Positions 17,947-26,814 are shown, numbered from the stretch's first letter. The stretch: DNA of 51,419 nucleotides from Deltaproteobacteria bacterium (GCA_019309565.1 JAFDFZ010000020.1:1-51419); one strand, 5' to 3'. Translations and numbers: made by a program. The notes: a model not told the origin generated them from the sequence alone.

Positions 17947-19125
17947 ATGATTGGAATCTCAAAGCTATATTGCGGAACCGTTGAACCATCGGATGCAATT
18001 CGATATGGAAGGCGGTCCTCTTCTTTGCCCTCTCATCTTTTACAGTTTTCCCGTGATAAAAAACCAGTTGTGGTCTGGAACGTCACCCGGCGATGCAATT
18101 TACGCTGTGTGCATTGTTATGCCCATGCCAGGAACGAATCTTTCGCCAATGAGCTTTCTTTTCAGCAGGGAATGCAGGTAATTGACGACCTGGCAGAATT
18201 CGGTGTTCCAGTGCTGTTGTTTTCAGGTGGAGAGCCGCTGCTTCGCAAGGATATCATCCAACTGACCGGTTATGCGGTCCGGAAGGGACTGAGAGCCGTG
18301 ATATCAACCAATGGAACATTAATAACGGAAGATATGGCTTACGCTCTTAAAGATATCGGTCTTTCATATGTTGGGATCAGTGTTGACGGAATGGAGGTAA
18401 TCAACGACCGATTCAGAGGTGTGGAAGGTGCGTTTCATTCGGCGCTTAAAGGAATAAGCAATTGTCAAAAGGCGGGCATCAAGGTGGGATTGCGGTTTAC
18501 CATCAACCGGTTTAATGCTGGGGAGGTGCCGCAGATATTCAATTTGCTTGAAGACTTGGGCATTCCACGGGTATGTTTTTACCATCTCGTATATGCCGGC
18601 CGGGGATCATCACTGGTAAAGGATGATTTATCCCACAACCAAACCCGCGCCGTCGTTGATCTTATCATGGATCTTACCAAACGGCTGAACGAAAAAGGAA
18701 AACCCAAAGAGGTTTTAACCGTCGATAATCATGCGGATGGACCATACTTGTACCTGAGGCTGTTGAAAGAGAATCCTGAACGAGCAGCACGAGTTCTTGA
18801 GCTGATGCGAATGAACGAAGGTAATAATTCTGGCAGAGGTATCGGATGTATCAGCTGGGAGGGTGAGGTTCATGCCGATCAATTCTGGCGGCATTACAGC
18901 TTTGGTAACATCAAAGATCGGCCCTTTTCCGAAATTTGGATGGACTTGACAGATCCTTTGATGAAAAAGCTTAAGGAGAAAAAAAAGCATGTGAAAGGCC
19001 GGTGTGCAACCTGCCGGTGGCTGGATATATGCGGCGGGAATTTTAGAGTCCGTGCAGAGGCCGTGACAGGTGATGTATGGGCTCCCGACCCGGCCTGCTA
19101 TTTGACGGATGAAGAGATTTCTTAG
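17947..19125 (+). CDS. ahbC: 12,18-didecarboxysiroheme deacetylase (radical SAM)
   Basis: AhbC removes the two acetate side chains of didecarboxysiroheme to give iron-coproporphyrin III in the siroheme-dependent heme pathway. The N-terminus MIGISKLYCG..PSDAIRYGR is characteristic of this enzyme. The radical SAM triad is C50-X3-C54-X2-C57 (CNLRCVHC), followed by the GGEPLLR SAM motif. A C-terminal Cys set (GIGCISW, CATCRWLDICGG, DPACYL) suggests an auxiliary iron-sulfur cluster of SPASM/twitch type. At 392 residues it has normal length. It is followed by hemB (31 bases) and ahbD, supporting the assignment over the similar NirJ of heme d1 synthesis. Confidence 0.92.
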   Translation: MIGISKLYCGTVEPSDAIRYGRRSSSLPSHLLQFSRDKKPVVVWNVTRRCNLRCVHCYAHARNESFANELSFQQGMQVIDDLAEFGVPVLLFSGGEPLLRKDIIQLTGYAVRKGLRAVISTNGTLITEDMAYALKDIGLSYVGISVDGMEVINDRFRGVEGAFHSALKGISNCQKAGIKVGLRFTINRFNAGEVPQIFNLLEDLGIPRVCFYHLVYAGRGSSLVKDDLSHNQTRAVVDLIMDLTKRLNEKGKPKEVLTVDNHADGPYLYLRLLKENPERAARVLELMRMNEGNNSGRGIGCISWEGEVHADQFWRHYSFGNIKDRPFSEIWMDLTDPLMKKLKEKKKHVKGRCATCRWLDICGGNFRVRAEAVTGDVWAPDPACYLTDEEIS

Positions 19126-19156
19126 GGCTTGATATTTCTTCAAGGAGTTGAGGTTT

Positions 19157-20143
19157 ATGCTATTTCCTGACTATCGACCGCGCCGTTTACGACAAAGTGA
19201 AAGTTTGCGTCGAATGATACGAGAAACGACGCTGGCGGCAGACGATCTGATTCTTCCTCTTTTTGTCATAGAGGGAAAAGGTGTTAAAAACCCGATCCCT
19301 TCAATGCCGGGCCACTATCAGCTTTCAATCGACAATCTCATCGATGTGGCAAAACATGCATGTGGGCTTGGTATCCCAGCTGTAATGCTTTTCGGAATCC
19401 CAGACAGAAAAGATTCCCTTGCAACACGAGCCTATGCAAAGGACGGTATTGTTCAGAAAGCAACAAAAGAACTGAAAGAAACTCTGGATAAGCTGATTGT
19501 TATAACAGATGTGTGCCTGTGCCAGTACACGGATCATGGCCACTGTGGCGTTTTGCAGGGGCAAACCGTAGACAATGATGCGACCCTGGATTTGCTGGCG
19601 AAGACCGCTTTATCCCATGCAAGGGCAGGCGCGGACATGGTGGCACCTTCGGATATGATGGACGGAAGAGTGGCCGAAATACGGGAAACCCTGGATGAAA
19701 ACGGGTTTAGCAATACAGCCATCATGTCCTACGCGGCTAAATACTGCTCTTCGTATTACGGCCCTTTTCGATCTGCAGCAGAAACTGCAGCGAAGTTTGG
19801 AGATCGCAAGACATATCAAATGGATCCTGCCAATGCGCTGGAGGCTATCCGCGAAGTGACCCTGGATATAGAAGAAGGTGCCGATATCATCATCGTTAAA
19901 CCGGCGCTCGCCTATCTGGATATTATCTATCGAATTCGCGAAGAGATTCTCTTACCGATCGCTGCCTATAATGTGAGCGGAGAATTTGCCATGATCAAAG
20001 CGGCAGATAAGATGGGATGGTTAGATGGCCATAAAGTCATGATGGAGACTCTCACCGCCATCAAGCGAGCGGGAGCCGATATGATTTTAACATATTTCGC
20101 ACTGGAAGCCGCCGAAACCCTCAGGAAGATTTGCAGCGAATGA
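19157..20143 (+). CDS. hemB: Delta-aminolevulinic acid dehydratase (porphobilinogen synthase)
   Basis: HemB joins two 5-aminolevulinate molecules into porphobilinogen, the first common tetrapyrrole step. The catalytic zinc triad C120, C122 and C130 (DVCLCQYTDHGHCG) marks it as zinc-dependent. The two active-site lysines are K195 (SYAAKYCSSYYGPFR) and K248 (IIIVKPALAYLD). The ATG at 19157 is used because AAGGAG lies nine bases upstream; the in-frame TTG at 19148 abuts that site. It is sandwiched between ahbC and ahbD, with its stop overlapping the ahbD start (ATGA), so the three are one operon feeding siroheme-route heme. Confidence 0.97.
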   Translation: MLFPDYRPRRLRQSESLRRMIRETTLAADDLILPLFVIEGKGVKNPIPSMPGHYQLSIDNLIDVAKHACGLGIPAVMLFGIPDRKDSLATRAYAKDGIVQKATKELKETLDKLIVITDVCLCQYTDHGHCGVLQGQTVDNDATLDLLAKTALSHARAGADMVAPSDMMDGRVAEIRETLDENGFSNTAIMSYAAKYCSSYYGPFRSAAETAAKFGDRKTYQMDPANALEAIREVTLDIEEGADIIIVKPALAYLDIIYRIREEILLPIAAYNVSGEFAMIKAADKMGWLDGHKVMMETLTAIKRAGADMILTYFALEAAETLRKICSE

Positions 20144-21255
20144 TGCCCATGGAAAGTTTAAAACCATCCAAGACTGAAACCCCTGCCCTTAACAAGGGAA
20201 AAAACAACCATGACACGCTACGCCTGGTGGCCTGGGAGATAACTCGCAACTGCAACCTCGCTTGTGTTCATTGCCGGGCTGCTGCTACCAGGGGCTCTTA
20301 TGACGGGGAGCTGGACTCCAACACCTGTTTTCGCGTACTTAATGAGATTGCAGAAGTTGGAAAGCCCATTGTCATCTTAACCGGTGGTGAGCCGTTATTA
20401 AGACCGGATATCTTTAACATTGCGCGGTATGGCACCGACCTTGGCCTTAAAATGGTAATGGCTCCCAATGGGACTCTAATCACGCCAAACGTAGCCCAAA
20501 GAATAGCAGATTCCGGCATAAAACGCATCAGCATCAGTCTAGATGGCGCCACAAAGGAATCCCATGATCGATTTCGAGGAGTGGATGGCGCATTTGAAGG
20601 GGCACTGAATGGCATCCGCCAAGCGAGGGATTCAGGCATCGAGGTTCAGATAAACACAACCATCACGAAACAGAACTTAAAGGAGATCCCAAAAATTCAG
20701 GCTTTAGCGGTCGAATTGGGTGCGGTGGCCCACCACATCTTTCTTCTTGTTCCAACGGGACGCGGTAAATATATCTTGAACCAGGAGATAACTGCGACAG
20801 AATATGAAGAAACACTAAACTGGTTCTACGATCAAAGAGACAAAAGTTCCTTGCAGTTAAAAGCCACTTGTGCTCCTCACTACTACCGCATCCTTCGCCA
20901 ACGGGCAAAACAAGAAGGCAAATCAGTGTCTTATCGTTCCTACGGGCTTGATGCGGTTACCAGAGGTTGCCTGGGAGGGACCGGGTTTTGTTTTATTTCA
21001 CACAAAGGGATTGTTCAGCCTTGCGGATTTCTGCAGGTAAACAGCGGTGACATAAACAAAATTTCTTTTGCGCAAATATGGCATGGATCAGAAGTGTTTC
21101 TAACCTTGAGAAGATTCAGCGATCTTAAGGGCAAGTGCGGTGAATGTGAATACAAACGCGTCTGTGGCGGGTGCAGGGCTCGGGCATTCGAAGCCAGCGG
21201 CGATTACATGGCCGAAGAACCTCTTTGCAGTTATAAGCCTTTTTCAAGGAGTTGA
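20140..21255 (+). CDS. ahbD: AdoMet-dependent heme b synthase (radical SAM)
   Basis: AhbD oxidatively decarboxylates the two propionates of iron-coproporphyrin III to vinyls, giving heme b. The block LRLVAWEITRNCNLACVHC contains the radical SAM triad C38-X3-C42-X2-C45 and is typical of AhbD. GGEPLLR follows. The C-terminal cysteines (GCLGGTGFC, QPCG, CGECEYKRVCGGCRARAFE, LCSY) form auxiliary cluster ligands of SPASM type. The ATG at 20140 overlaps the hemB TGA by four bases, with AGGAAG upstream. AhbA and AhbB (siroheme decarboxylase) are not in the window. Confidence 0.93.
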   Translation: MMPMESLKPSKTETPALNKGKNNHDTLRLVAWEITRNCNLACVHCRAAATRGSYDGELDSNTCFRVLNEIAEVGKPIVILTGGEPLLRPDIFNIARYGTDLGLKMVMAPNGTLITPNVAQRIADSGIKRISISLDGATKESHDRFRGVDGAFEGALNGIRQARDSGIEVQINTTITKQNLKEIPKIQALAVELGAVAHHIFLLVPTGRGKYILNQEITATEYEETLNWFYDQRDKSSLQLKATCAPHYYRILRQRAKQEGKSVSYRSYGLDAVTRGCLGGTGFCFISHKGIVQPCGFLQVNSGDINKISFAQIWHGSEVFLTLRRFSDLKGKCGECEYKRVCGGCRARAFEASGDYMAEEPLCSYKPFSRS

Positions 21256-21346
21256 TAATCTAACGTTGAGAGGATGAGATTTTTTGTTGGAAATCGCTTG
21301 CAGATCAGAAACCTCAAGGGGTGAATTAAAATACTTCGCGCATACA

Positions 21347-21444
21347 CCCCGTTGTTGTAAAACGACTCGAAAGCCGCAATCGTCGGGTACCGATAAAATC
21401 ATGCGTACAGACCGTTTTGCCATGTGATTTATGCAATTACGGGG
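21347..21444. repeat. Palindromic interspersed repeat, family 1, full copy B
   Basis: The left end CCCCGTTGTTG (21347-21357) and right end CAATTACGGGG (21434-21444) are imperfect inverted repeats. The interior contains AAAACGACTCGAAAGCCGCAAT and TTTTGCCATGTG, segments shared with other copies. It fills most of the ahbD to CBS-protein spacer (98 bp). Confidence 0.7.
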
Positions 21445-21506
21445 CTCACCAAGAAATGTTGGCATTATCGTGTTTAAAGGGTATTCATAAGTAGAAGGGT
21501 GTCACC

Positions 21507-22115
21507 ATGAAGATCAGCGCATTGATGGTTCCCAACCCGATCACCATAACCGAAAAGGCGTCCATCAGCGAAGCAATTGAACTGATGAAATTGAACTCCA
21601 TCCGTCATCTGCCCGTTGTATCGGAACGAGGAAATACTCTTAAGGGCTTTGTGACCCTGGCAGATCTCAAACAGGGACTCATCCCCTCGATGGTTGGAGA
21701 TCTGTCCCTTCAGGATTTAATGATCAAGAATCCCATCACGGTTGATCCGGATGACGATATCGAGAGAGCCGCTCAGCTCATTTACAAGTATAAGATCGGA
21801 GGGATGCCGGTTATCAAAAGCAATGTAGTTGTCGGCATTATCACGGAATCGGATATTTTAAGAGCATTTATCGACATGATGGGCATCCTTTCGGCAAGCT
21901 CCCGAATCGATGTAGTCATTCAAGACAGCCCGGATGCTTTCAAAAAAGCACTGCAGATTATTCACGATCAGGGAGGAGAAATCATAAACGTAGGCCAAAC
22001 CACCCAGGGCGGCCGGAAACGCGTCTTTTATTTTCGACTCACTCCTTGCAAGACCAGCATCATAAAAACGGCTTTGGAAAAAAACGGCTTCCAAGTTGTT
22101 GATGCCATGGATTAG
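21507..22115 (+). CDS. CBS domain pair plus ACT domain protein (AcuB-like)
   Basis: Two CBS domains occupy about residues 1-58 (MVPNPITITEKASISEAIELM) and 67-125 (LMIKNPITVDPDDDIERAAQLI), followed by an ACT-like domain at about 135-200. This architecture is that of AcuB-type proteins, thought to sense adenine nucleotides and amino acids, with no fixed substrate. AAGGGTG precedes the ATG. It converges on pfp with a 4-base overlap of the two coding ends. Regulation of central carbon flux is possible, given the neighbour, but unproven. Confidence 0.85.
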   Translation: MKISALMVPNPITITEKASISEAIELMKLNSIRHLPVVSERGNTLKGFVTLADLKQGLIPSMVGDLSLQDLMIKNPITVDPDDDIERAAQLIYKYKIGGMPVIKSNVVVGIITESDILRAFIDMMGILSASSRIDVVIQDSPDAFKKALQIIHDQGGEIINVGQTTQGGRKRVFYFRLTPCKTSIIKTALEKNGFQVVDAMD

Positions 22116-24211
22116 TTGTGTTCTCTGGCAAGCGAATTTAAGACCAGCGTAATCGGCCTATCCTCTTCGCTTCTTCCGGTGAATCGAATGGGACCAGGCC
22201 TTCTGTAATTGTCCGGACCAGGTTCTGCGGCCAGCCATCTTTCCCGTAATGCCCTGACCACTTGGTAGGCTGCGGAATTGATGTCGACAATGCTTTTTTC
22301 CAATACTAGCTCAAGCCTACCTTTTCTCTCTTCCAGATGCATAAGGGGGGCAATGGGTATCCCGATGGGCTCCCATTTGTCAAATTCCTGTTCTAAATTC
22401 TTAATGGCTGCCATCTGCCCGGTCGCTCCGTTCGCAATAAGACTAAAGACCGTAAGGCCCAGGTTGTAGCTATAGATACAGTCAAACCGGGTAGGATCAC
22501 TTCCTCTTCCGTCATAGCCGTAAAAATGAAGTTGTGTGCTGAACTTCGGCACCGATTTATTATATATTTTAAGGACAGCTTCCGGGATTTCCTCTTCCTT
22601 TTTCAAGATACCCGCCTTGACCAACTCCTGGCCCAGTGTCTTTACTGAAATGATAGATGGCCTTACAATTAACAGCTGGCCATCCGTATAATTTTTGAAA
22701 AGAACGGGCCCATAATGTTCCGGATCCAGCCCGGCCTGTCTTAAAGTCTTCTCATAATAGCCGCGGCTGATACCGATTTTATAGACCCCCTCTTCCTTGA
22801 GATAATTCAAATAGTCCTTCACAAGCCCCATCAAGACCTTGTCGGTTTCCACCTTGGAGAATTGAAAATTCCCATGGCTGTCCCGTTCCGTCAGCAGGCC
22901 CTCCTGGAAGAATTCAGGAAGATCATTAAACAATTCGTCATCCCTTGTATTCCAAATGGTAAATGACGGATCTTCCCGAGAACGCCTCGCCTGCCTGCGC
23001 AGGTATTCCAGTTTATCCTCAAGATACGGAAAATCCGAATGAAAATCCGTATCATGGGTGTTATTGTATTCCGCTATTATCGCGTTCAGCTTGATGATGA
23101 ACACCTGGATTTCGTTAATGAACTCCAAAACACCTTCTGGGATAACGATCACACCGTAATTCTTGCCTGCCAGCGCACGGCGCACAATGCAGTCGCAAAT
23201 CACTCGCGACAGATGTCGCAGGGTCATACCGTATGCGGTATAATCTGTGGTGCCTTCCAGCCTGGCCTTTTCAATCCGCTCCTTGTCCACATATTCAGCC
23301 AAATCCTCTCCGATAAGCGTGATATTGGCATGGGTCTGCAACGCCACCTCCAGTGCCAGATGACTTGCCACCCGGCCCATTACCTTGCAAATATGCCAGT
23401 ACTTCACGTCCGAGCTGCCATCCGTGCAAAGGTTGCTGACTTCTTTTGCAAAGGCCCTGGCAGCGGTATGGAAACCAAAAGACATGGCACACAACACGCG
23501 ACCATCTGCATCTCTTACCTGAATATCGCCATCGATGGTTTTGGGAACGCCAATGATCTGTATCTTGTCATCATACATCTCTTCAGCCAGAAAGGCAGCA
23601 TTGGTGTTGGAATCGTCTCCCCCAACAATCACAAGCGCATCGAGTCCGAGCTCCTTGCAGGTCTTTTTAGACAAGTCCATTTTTTTTTCGGTATCGATTT
23701 TGGTTCGACCTGTTTTGATCATGGTAAATCCGCCCAGATTCCGGTATTGATCCACCATATCACCGGTTATTTCTATTACTTCATTTTCGATGATGCCGTC
23801 TGGGCCCAATATAAACCCGAATAATTTTGTTTCTGGATTGGCTTTCTTGGCTGCATCGTAAAGTCCAGCGATCACATTATGCCCGCCTGGTGCGGGGCCC
23901 CCTGAAAAGACGATACCAATATTCCGCCGCTTGGTATATTCTTGAGGTATCTGCTCTTCTGGTGCGCCCGCCCCCTGGATCTTTTGAACCGTATTTTTAA
24001 TGATGCGCCCAAGTCTTTTAATTGTCTCTGGGTGAATCGTGAAACGATAGCGGTCATCTTCTTTGAGACGGGTATAGGGGCTTTCGAACACCCGGCAAAT
24101 TGGAGGGTTATACGCCCGTCTCTCCAGTAATTCAGAATTTATATTGCTTGTCATTCTCTTCACTTCAGGATGCTTCAACAGCTCCTCAATACGGGTTGCA
24201 ACGCCTGACAT
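22112..24211 (-). CDS. pfp: Diphosphate-dependent 6-phosphofructokinase, long form
   Basis: The enzyme phosphorylates fructose 6-phosphate reversibly with pyrophosphate. The phosphate loop is GIVFSGGPAPGGHN near 99-112. The PPi-specific signature is GGDD (197-200), where ATP enzymes have GGDG, together with PKTIDGD (223-229). At 699 residues it is longer than the usual 400-560, with extra C-terminal sequence from about 560 that includes an ordered-looking segment ending in LVLNSLAREHN. GGAGG lies six bases before the ATG. Use of PPi suits an anaerobe that produces PPi when activating sulfate, but that link is inference. Confidence 0.93.
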   Translation of the reverse strand: MSGVATRIEELLKHPEVKRMTSNINSELLERRAYNPPICRVFESPYTRLKEDDRYRFTIHPETIKRLGRIIKNTVQKIQGAGAPEEQIPQEYTKRRNIGIVFSGGPAPGGHNVIAGLYDAAKKANPETKLFGFILGPDGIIENEVIEITGDMVDQYRNLGGFTMIKTGRTKIDTEKKMDLSKKTCKELGLDALVIVGGDDSNTNAAFLAEEMYDDKIQIIGVPKTIDGDIQVRDADGRVLCAMSFGFHTAARAFAKEVSNLCTDGSSDVKYWHICKVMGRVASHLALEVALQTHANITLIGEDLAEYVDKERIEKARLEGTTDYTAYGMTLRHLSRVICDCIVRRALAGKNYGVIVIPEGVLEFINEIQVFIIKLNAIIAEYNNTHDTDFHSDFPYLEDKLEYLRRQARRSREDPSFTIWNTRDDELFNDLPEFFQEGLLTERDSHGNFQFSKVETDKVLMGLVKDYLNYLKEEGVYKIGISRGYYEKTLRQAGLDPEHYGPVLFKNYTDGQLLIVRPSIISVKTLGQELVKAGILKKEEEIPEAVLKIYNKSVPKFSTQLHFYGYDGRGSDPTRFDCIYSYNLGLTVFSLIANGATGQMAAIKNLEQEFDKWEPIGIPIAPLMHLEERKGRLELVLEKSIVDINSAAYQVVRALRERWLAAEPGPDNYRRPGPIRFTGRSEEDRPITLVLNSLAREHN

Positions 24212-24301
24212 TGATATCCTCCATCTGAAAAAAAATGGTACCTACCCAAAAAACCCCTCGAAAGGTTATTTTTAAGCGGGTTTAAATACCTTTTATATCC
24301 A

Positions 24302-24439
24302 CCCCGCAGTTGCACAAATTACATAACAAAAAGACAAGACCTTTGCAAAATGCTCGTTTTTCAAAGGTCTCACGGCATATATGCATTATTTATCAGTATC
24401 AGACGATCGAGTCTTTTGAATCACTTTTCAACAACGGGG
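24302..24439. repeat. Palindromic interspersed repeat, family 1, copy C with internal hairpin
   Basis: The ends CCCCGCAGTTG (24302-24312) and CAACAACGGGG (24429-24439) are inverted repeats. Inside is a perfect 9-bp stem AGACCTTTG (24337-24345)/CAAAGGTCT (24362-24370). Another perfect inverted pair, GTATCAGACG (24396-24405) and CGTCTGATAC (24471-24480), straddles the right end. At 138 bp it is longer than the other copies, as if something inserted. It lies in the 361-base spacer between the diguanylate cyclase and pfp, which holds no gene. Confidence 0.65.
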
Positions 24440-24572
24440 ATCATCGGAATTTGCGGTGTTTTGGTTCAACCGTCTGATACCGTAACCATGATAATATATT
24501 CTTTTCTGTTATGCAAGCATCACAAATAATAGGTGATTGTCGGTGGAATTAGGGCTATAAGTTGATAGGTGT

Positions 24573-26027
24573 CTAGTGAACCACAACTTTATTGCGGCCT
24601 TTTTTCTTGGCTTCATACAGCGCTGCATCGACTCTTTTAAAAAGATCTCCGGCATTAATATCGGTTGAGGCTACCTGGGTGACACCAATGCTGATTGTTA
24701 TTTCAACCGCCTCGCTCCTGTGAATGAATTCTGTTTTTTCGATACACTGCCGAAGCTTTTCAGCCACCTCTTTGGCGCCTTCCTTTTTTGTTTCCGGCAG
24801 CAGCACTACAAACTCTTCGCCCCCGAACCGAGCCAAAAAATCACTCTCTCTCAGCAATGGACGGATACGTTTGATTATCTCTTTAAGACACAGATCTCCG
24901 ATAGTATGCCCATACTTATCGTTAATCGATTTAAAGTGATCAACATCCATCAACAACAAAGAGAAAGCATGCCCATGGCGTAAAAACCGCTGGAGTTCCT
25001 CACGGATGCGCTTTTCATAGGCACGTCGATTATAGACCGAGGTAAGAGGATCTACGAGCGCTTCATGTTCAAGAGCCTGGGCGCGATCCTTTGCGGCGCT
25101 GATTTCGCTTTTCATCTCTTGAAGATTATTCTGAAGCAGCTCCATTCTCTTGTTCAATTCTTTCATGCGTGCCCTGTCCTTTTCCCTCTGCTTATCGATT
25201 GCCTTTTGAATTGTACTGAGGCTGGAGACAACCGTCTGCTTCAACTCTGCAAGACTTTGACTGAAATCCACATCCTTTCGAAGCTCCCCGATTTTCTTTT
25301 CAAGCAATGTATTAAATTCCGTGTTGGCTTTGTGGGTTTCTTCTGTATAGGGAAATGAATCAAGAATATGGCTTTCCACCTCAAGAAGCCGTTTTCCTAT
25401 CTCTCTTATGAATGCTGCCGCTTCTTCCCTTTCACCGCTGATTCGAGAAACATATTCCTTGAAAATCAATATGATCTCGTTCCGAATATGAGAAAAATCC
25501 TCCAGGTGGTGAAACTGTTGAATGCCATCCTCAACAGCCTTGAGATTTTTAAGAGATTTTTCATCCAGGTTCAGCTTTAAATCCTCTATGATTTCGCTGT
25601 ACATCTTCTTTAGCTCTTCAACGGCGGTTTTTTCCGATACCCTCTTTTTTGAAAACCGGTTGAGTAATCGGTCAGCGCGGCTGATATTTTTCTTTGTCGA
25701 AAGGGACGTCTCTTTAAGGGTGACATCTTTTATATGCCGGAGCTGAGCTTCTAGTTTCTCTATACTGGCATTGTCCTTTAAAAGTTGTTTTAGCGTATCG
25801 AGGAATCTGTGAATGTTTCTGTTTTCTTTTGTTCTAAGCAGTTCAACAAACATAAGCAGGCTGTTACGATAAAATTCCGAGAAGCTGGAGTCTCTTTCTT
25901 CCCATTCTGAGAGTTGTTTCAGCAGCCGGTCTCTCTGGGTTTGAAACTGTTCAAGTTGAAGTTTCATTTTACGGATCTCAGCCTCTGATGATGCTTCCAA
26001 TAGACCATCAGATGAATCTTTGCTCAT
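24573..26027 (-). CDS. Diguanylate cyclase (GGDEF) with long coiled-coil N-terminus
   Basis: The C-terminal GGDEF domain (about 320-484) should make cyclic di-GMP. The active site is GGEEF at 402-406, and DVDHFKSINDKYGHTIGD is the canonical metal/GTP block. An inhibitory I-site RESD is at 393-396, five residues before GGEEF, so product feedback is expected. Residues 1-320 have no recognised sensor domain or membrane segment. They are strongly helical and charged, with probable coiled coils at about 15-45 and 250-320. It is likely cytoplasmic. It stands alone upstream of pfp; the signal sensed is unknown. Confidence 0.92.
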   Translation of the reverse strand: MSKDSSDGLLEASSEAEIRKMKLQLEQFQTQRDRLLKQLSEWEERDSSFSEFYRNSLLMFVELLRTKENRNIHRFLDTLKQLLKDNASIEKLEAQLRHIKDVTLKETSLSTKKNISRADRLLNRFSKKRVSEKTAVEELKKMYSEIIEDLKLNLDEKSLKNLKAVEDGIQQFHHLEDFSHIRNEIILIFKEYVSRISGEREEAAAFIREIGKRLLEVESHILDSFPYTEETHKANTEFNTLLEKKIGELRKDVDFSQSLAELKQTVVSSLSTIQKAIDKQREKDRARMKELNKRMELLQNNLQEMKSEISAAKDRAQALEHEALVDPLTSVYNRRAYEKRIREELQRFLRHGHAFSLLLMDVDHFKSINDKYGHTIGDLCLKEIIKRIRPLLRESDFLARFGGEEFVVLLPETKKEGAKEVAEKLRQCIEKTEFIHRSEAVEITISIGVTQVASTDINAGDLFKRVDAALYEAKKKGRNKVVVH

Positions 26028-26814
26028 AACACAATGAATCCTTTCTTTATCAAAGGGTGTTGGGTCATGGAGTTAAGTTGCAATTTTCGTTCCAGAAACC
26101 CAGACACCTATATTTCGCTCAATATCATGAGTGGTTTGAATCGGTTGTGTAATCCTTTAACTCCGAGCCCCGAATCCGGAACCGATCAGTTTAGATGATA
26201 ATAACAAAGCAACTGGTCGTTAACAATGCCATTGTACCGGCAATTCACGGTGAAATTCGGTCCATATGCTACAATGGTTTCATTTTTCAGTGGGTGGTTG
26301 TTTAAGCGGAAAAATCGCACCTTACTTTTAGTAGCTTGAAGGTCGTGGCTTAATCGGCAAGAAACAGGATTTCTGTCGATGGTGATGTTCCCTTGACAGA
26401 ATCGTCTCTTTACCCTATGTTGACAGAACAAATTATTAAAATTTCCCACCCTCTTCTGTCTGGAAGGGCTTTATGACCTTGGCCGAATGAAATTTTTAGG
26501 CGAGGAAATTACAGTCAGCGTAATGAGACCTTTGAAAAATGTTCATTTTTGTTTAAGTTCAAGAAAGCCGAAAATTTTAACCACAGAAATGCGTTTAGTA
26601 TTTTGATGATTAAAATTTGAGACTTGCACGGAAATTGGGCAAAAAGAAAGTTTAGTAAAGATATCATGGCCTTGGGCAATGGACGATCACTAATGCCGTA
26701 TATCAGCATCACAAAGGACAAGGTTTCGAACCAAAACAACAAACTCACCTCTTCTTCAGCTGTGCCGCTATGAGATGGCTTCAATTATATTTTAAGTAAA
26801 ATTGGGGCGTATCG
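26028..26814. other. 787-base spacer, no gene
   Basis: Divergent spacer between the diguanylate cyclase and the ABC importer. No reading frame shows protein-like composition. A TTGACA (26393-26398) with 17 bases to TATGTT (26416-26421) on plus could be a promoter, but it lies about 390 bases before the importer. An IS-end-like motif is at 26525-26541. Confidence 0.5.
26525..26541 (+). repeat. IS-end-like motif GAGACCTTTGAAAAATG
   Basis: This 17-base motif differs at one base from the minus-strand copy at 24355-24371 (GAGACCTTTGAAAAACG). Such a recurring terminal-like motif could be the relic of an insertion sequence; no transposase frame is attached. Confidence 0.4.

Noticed and set aside
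23039..23824. 261-residue plus-strand open frame
   Set aside because: Antisense to the conserved catalytic part of pfp, Cys/His-rich in a way typical of complement reading; no ribosome site.
26393..26421. TTGACA-17-TATGTT as promoter of the amino acid importer
   Set aside because: The -10 match is weak and the distance to the first gene is about 390 bases; kept only as a remark in the spacer entry.
26515..26784. 89-residue minus-strand open frame with hydrophobic stretch in the spacer before the ABC genes
   Set aside because: It begins without a ribosome site, runs through the IS-end-like motif and has low-complexity AT-driven composition.
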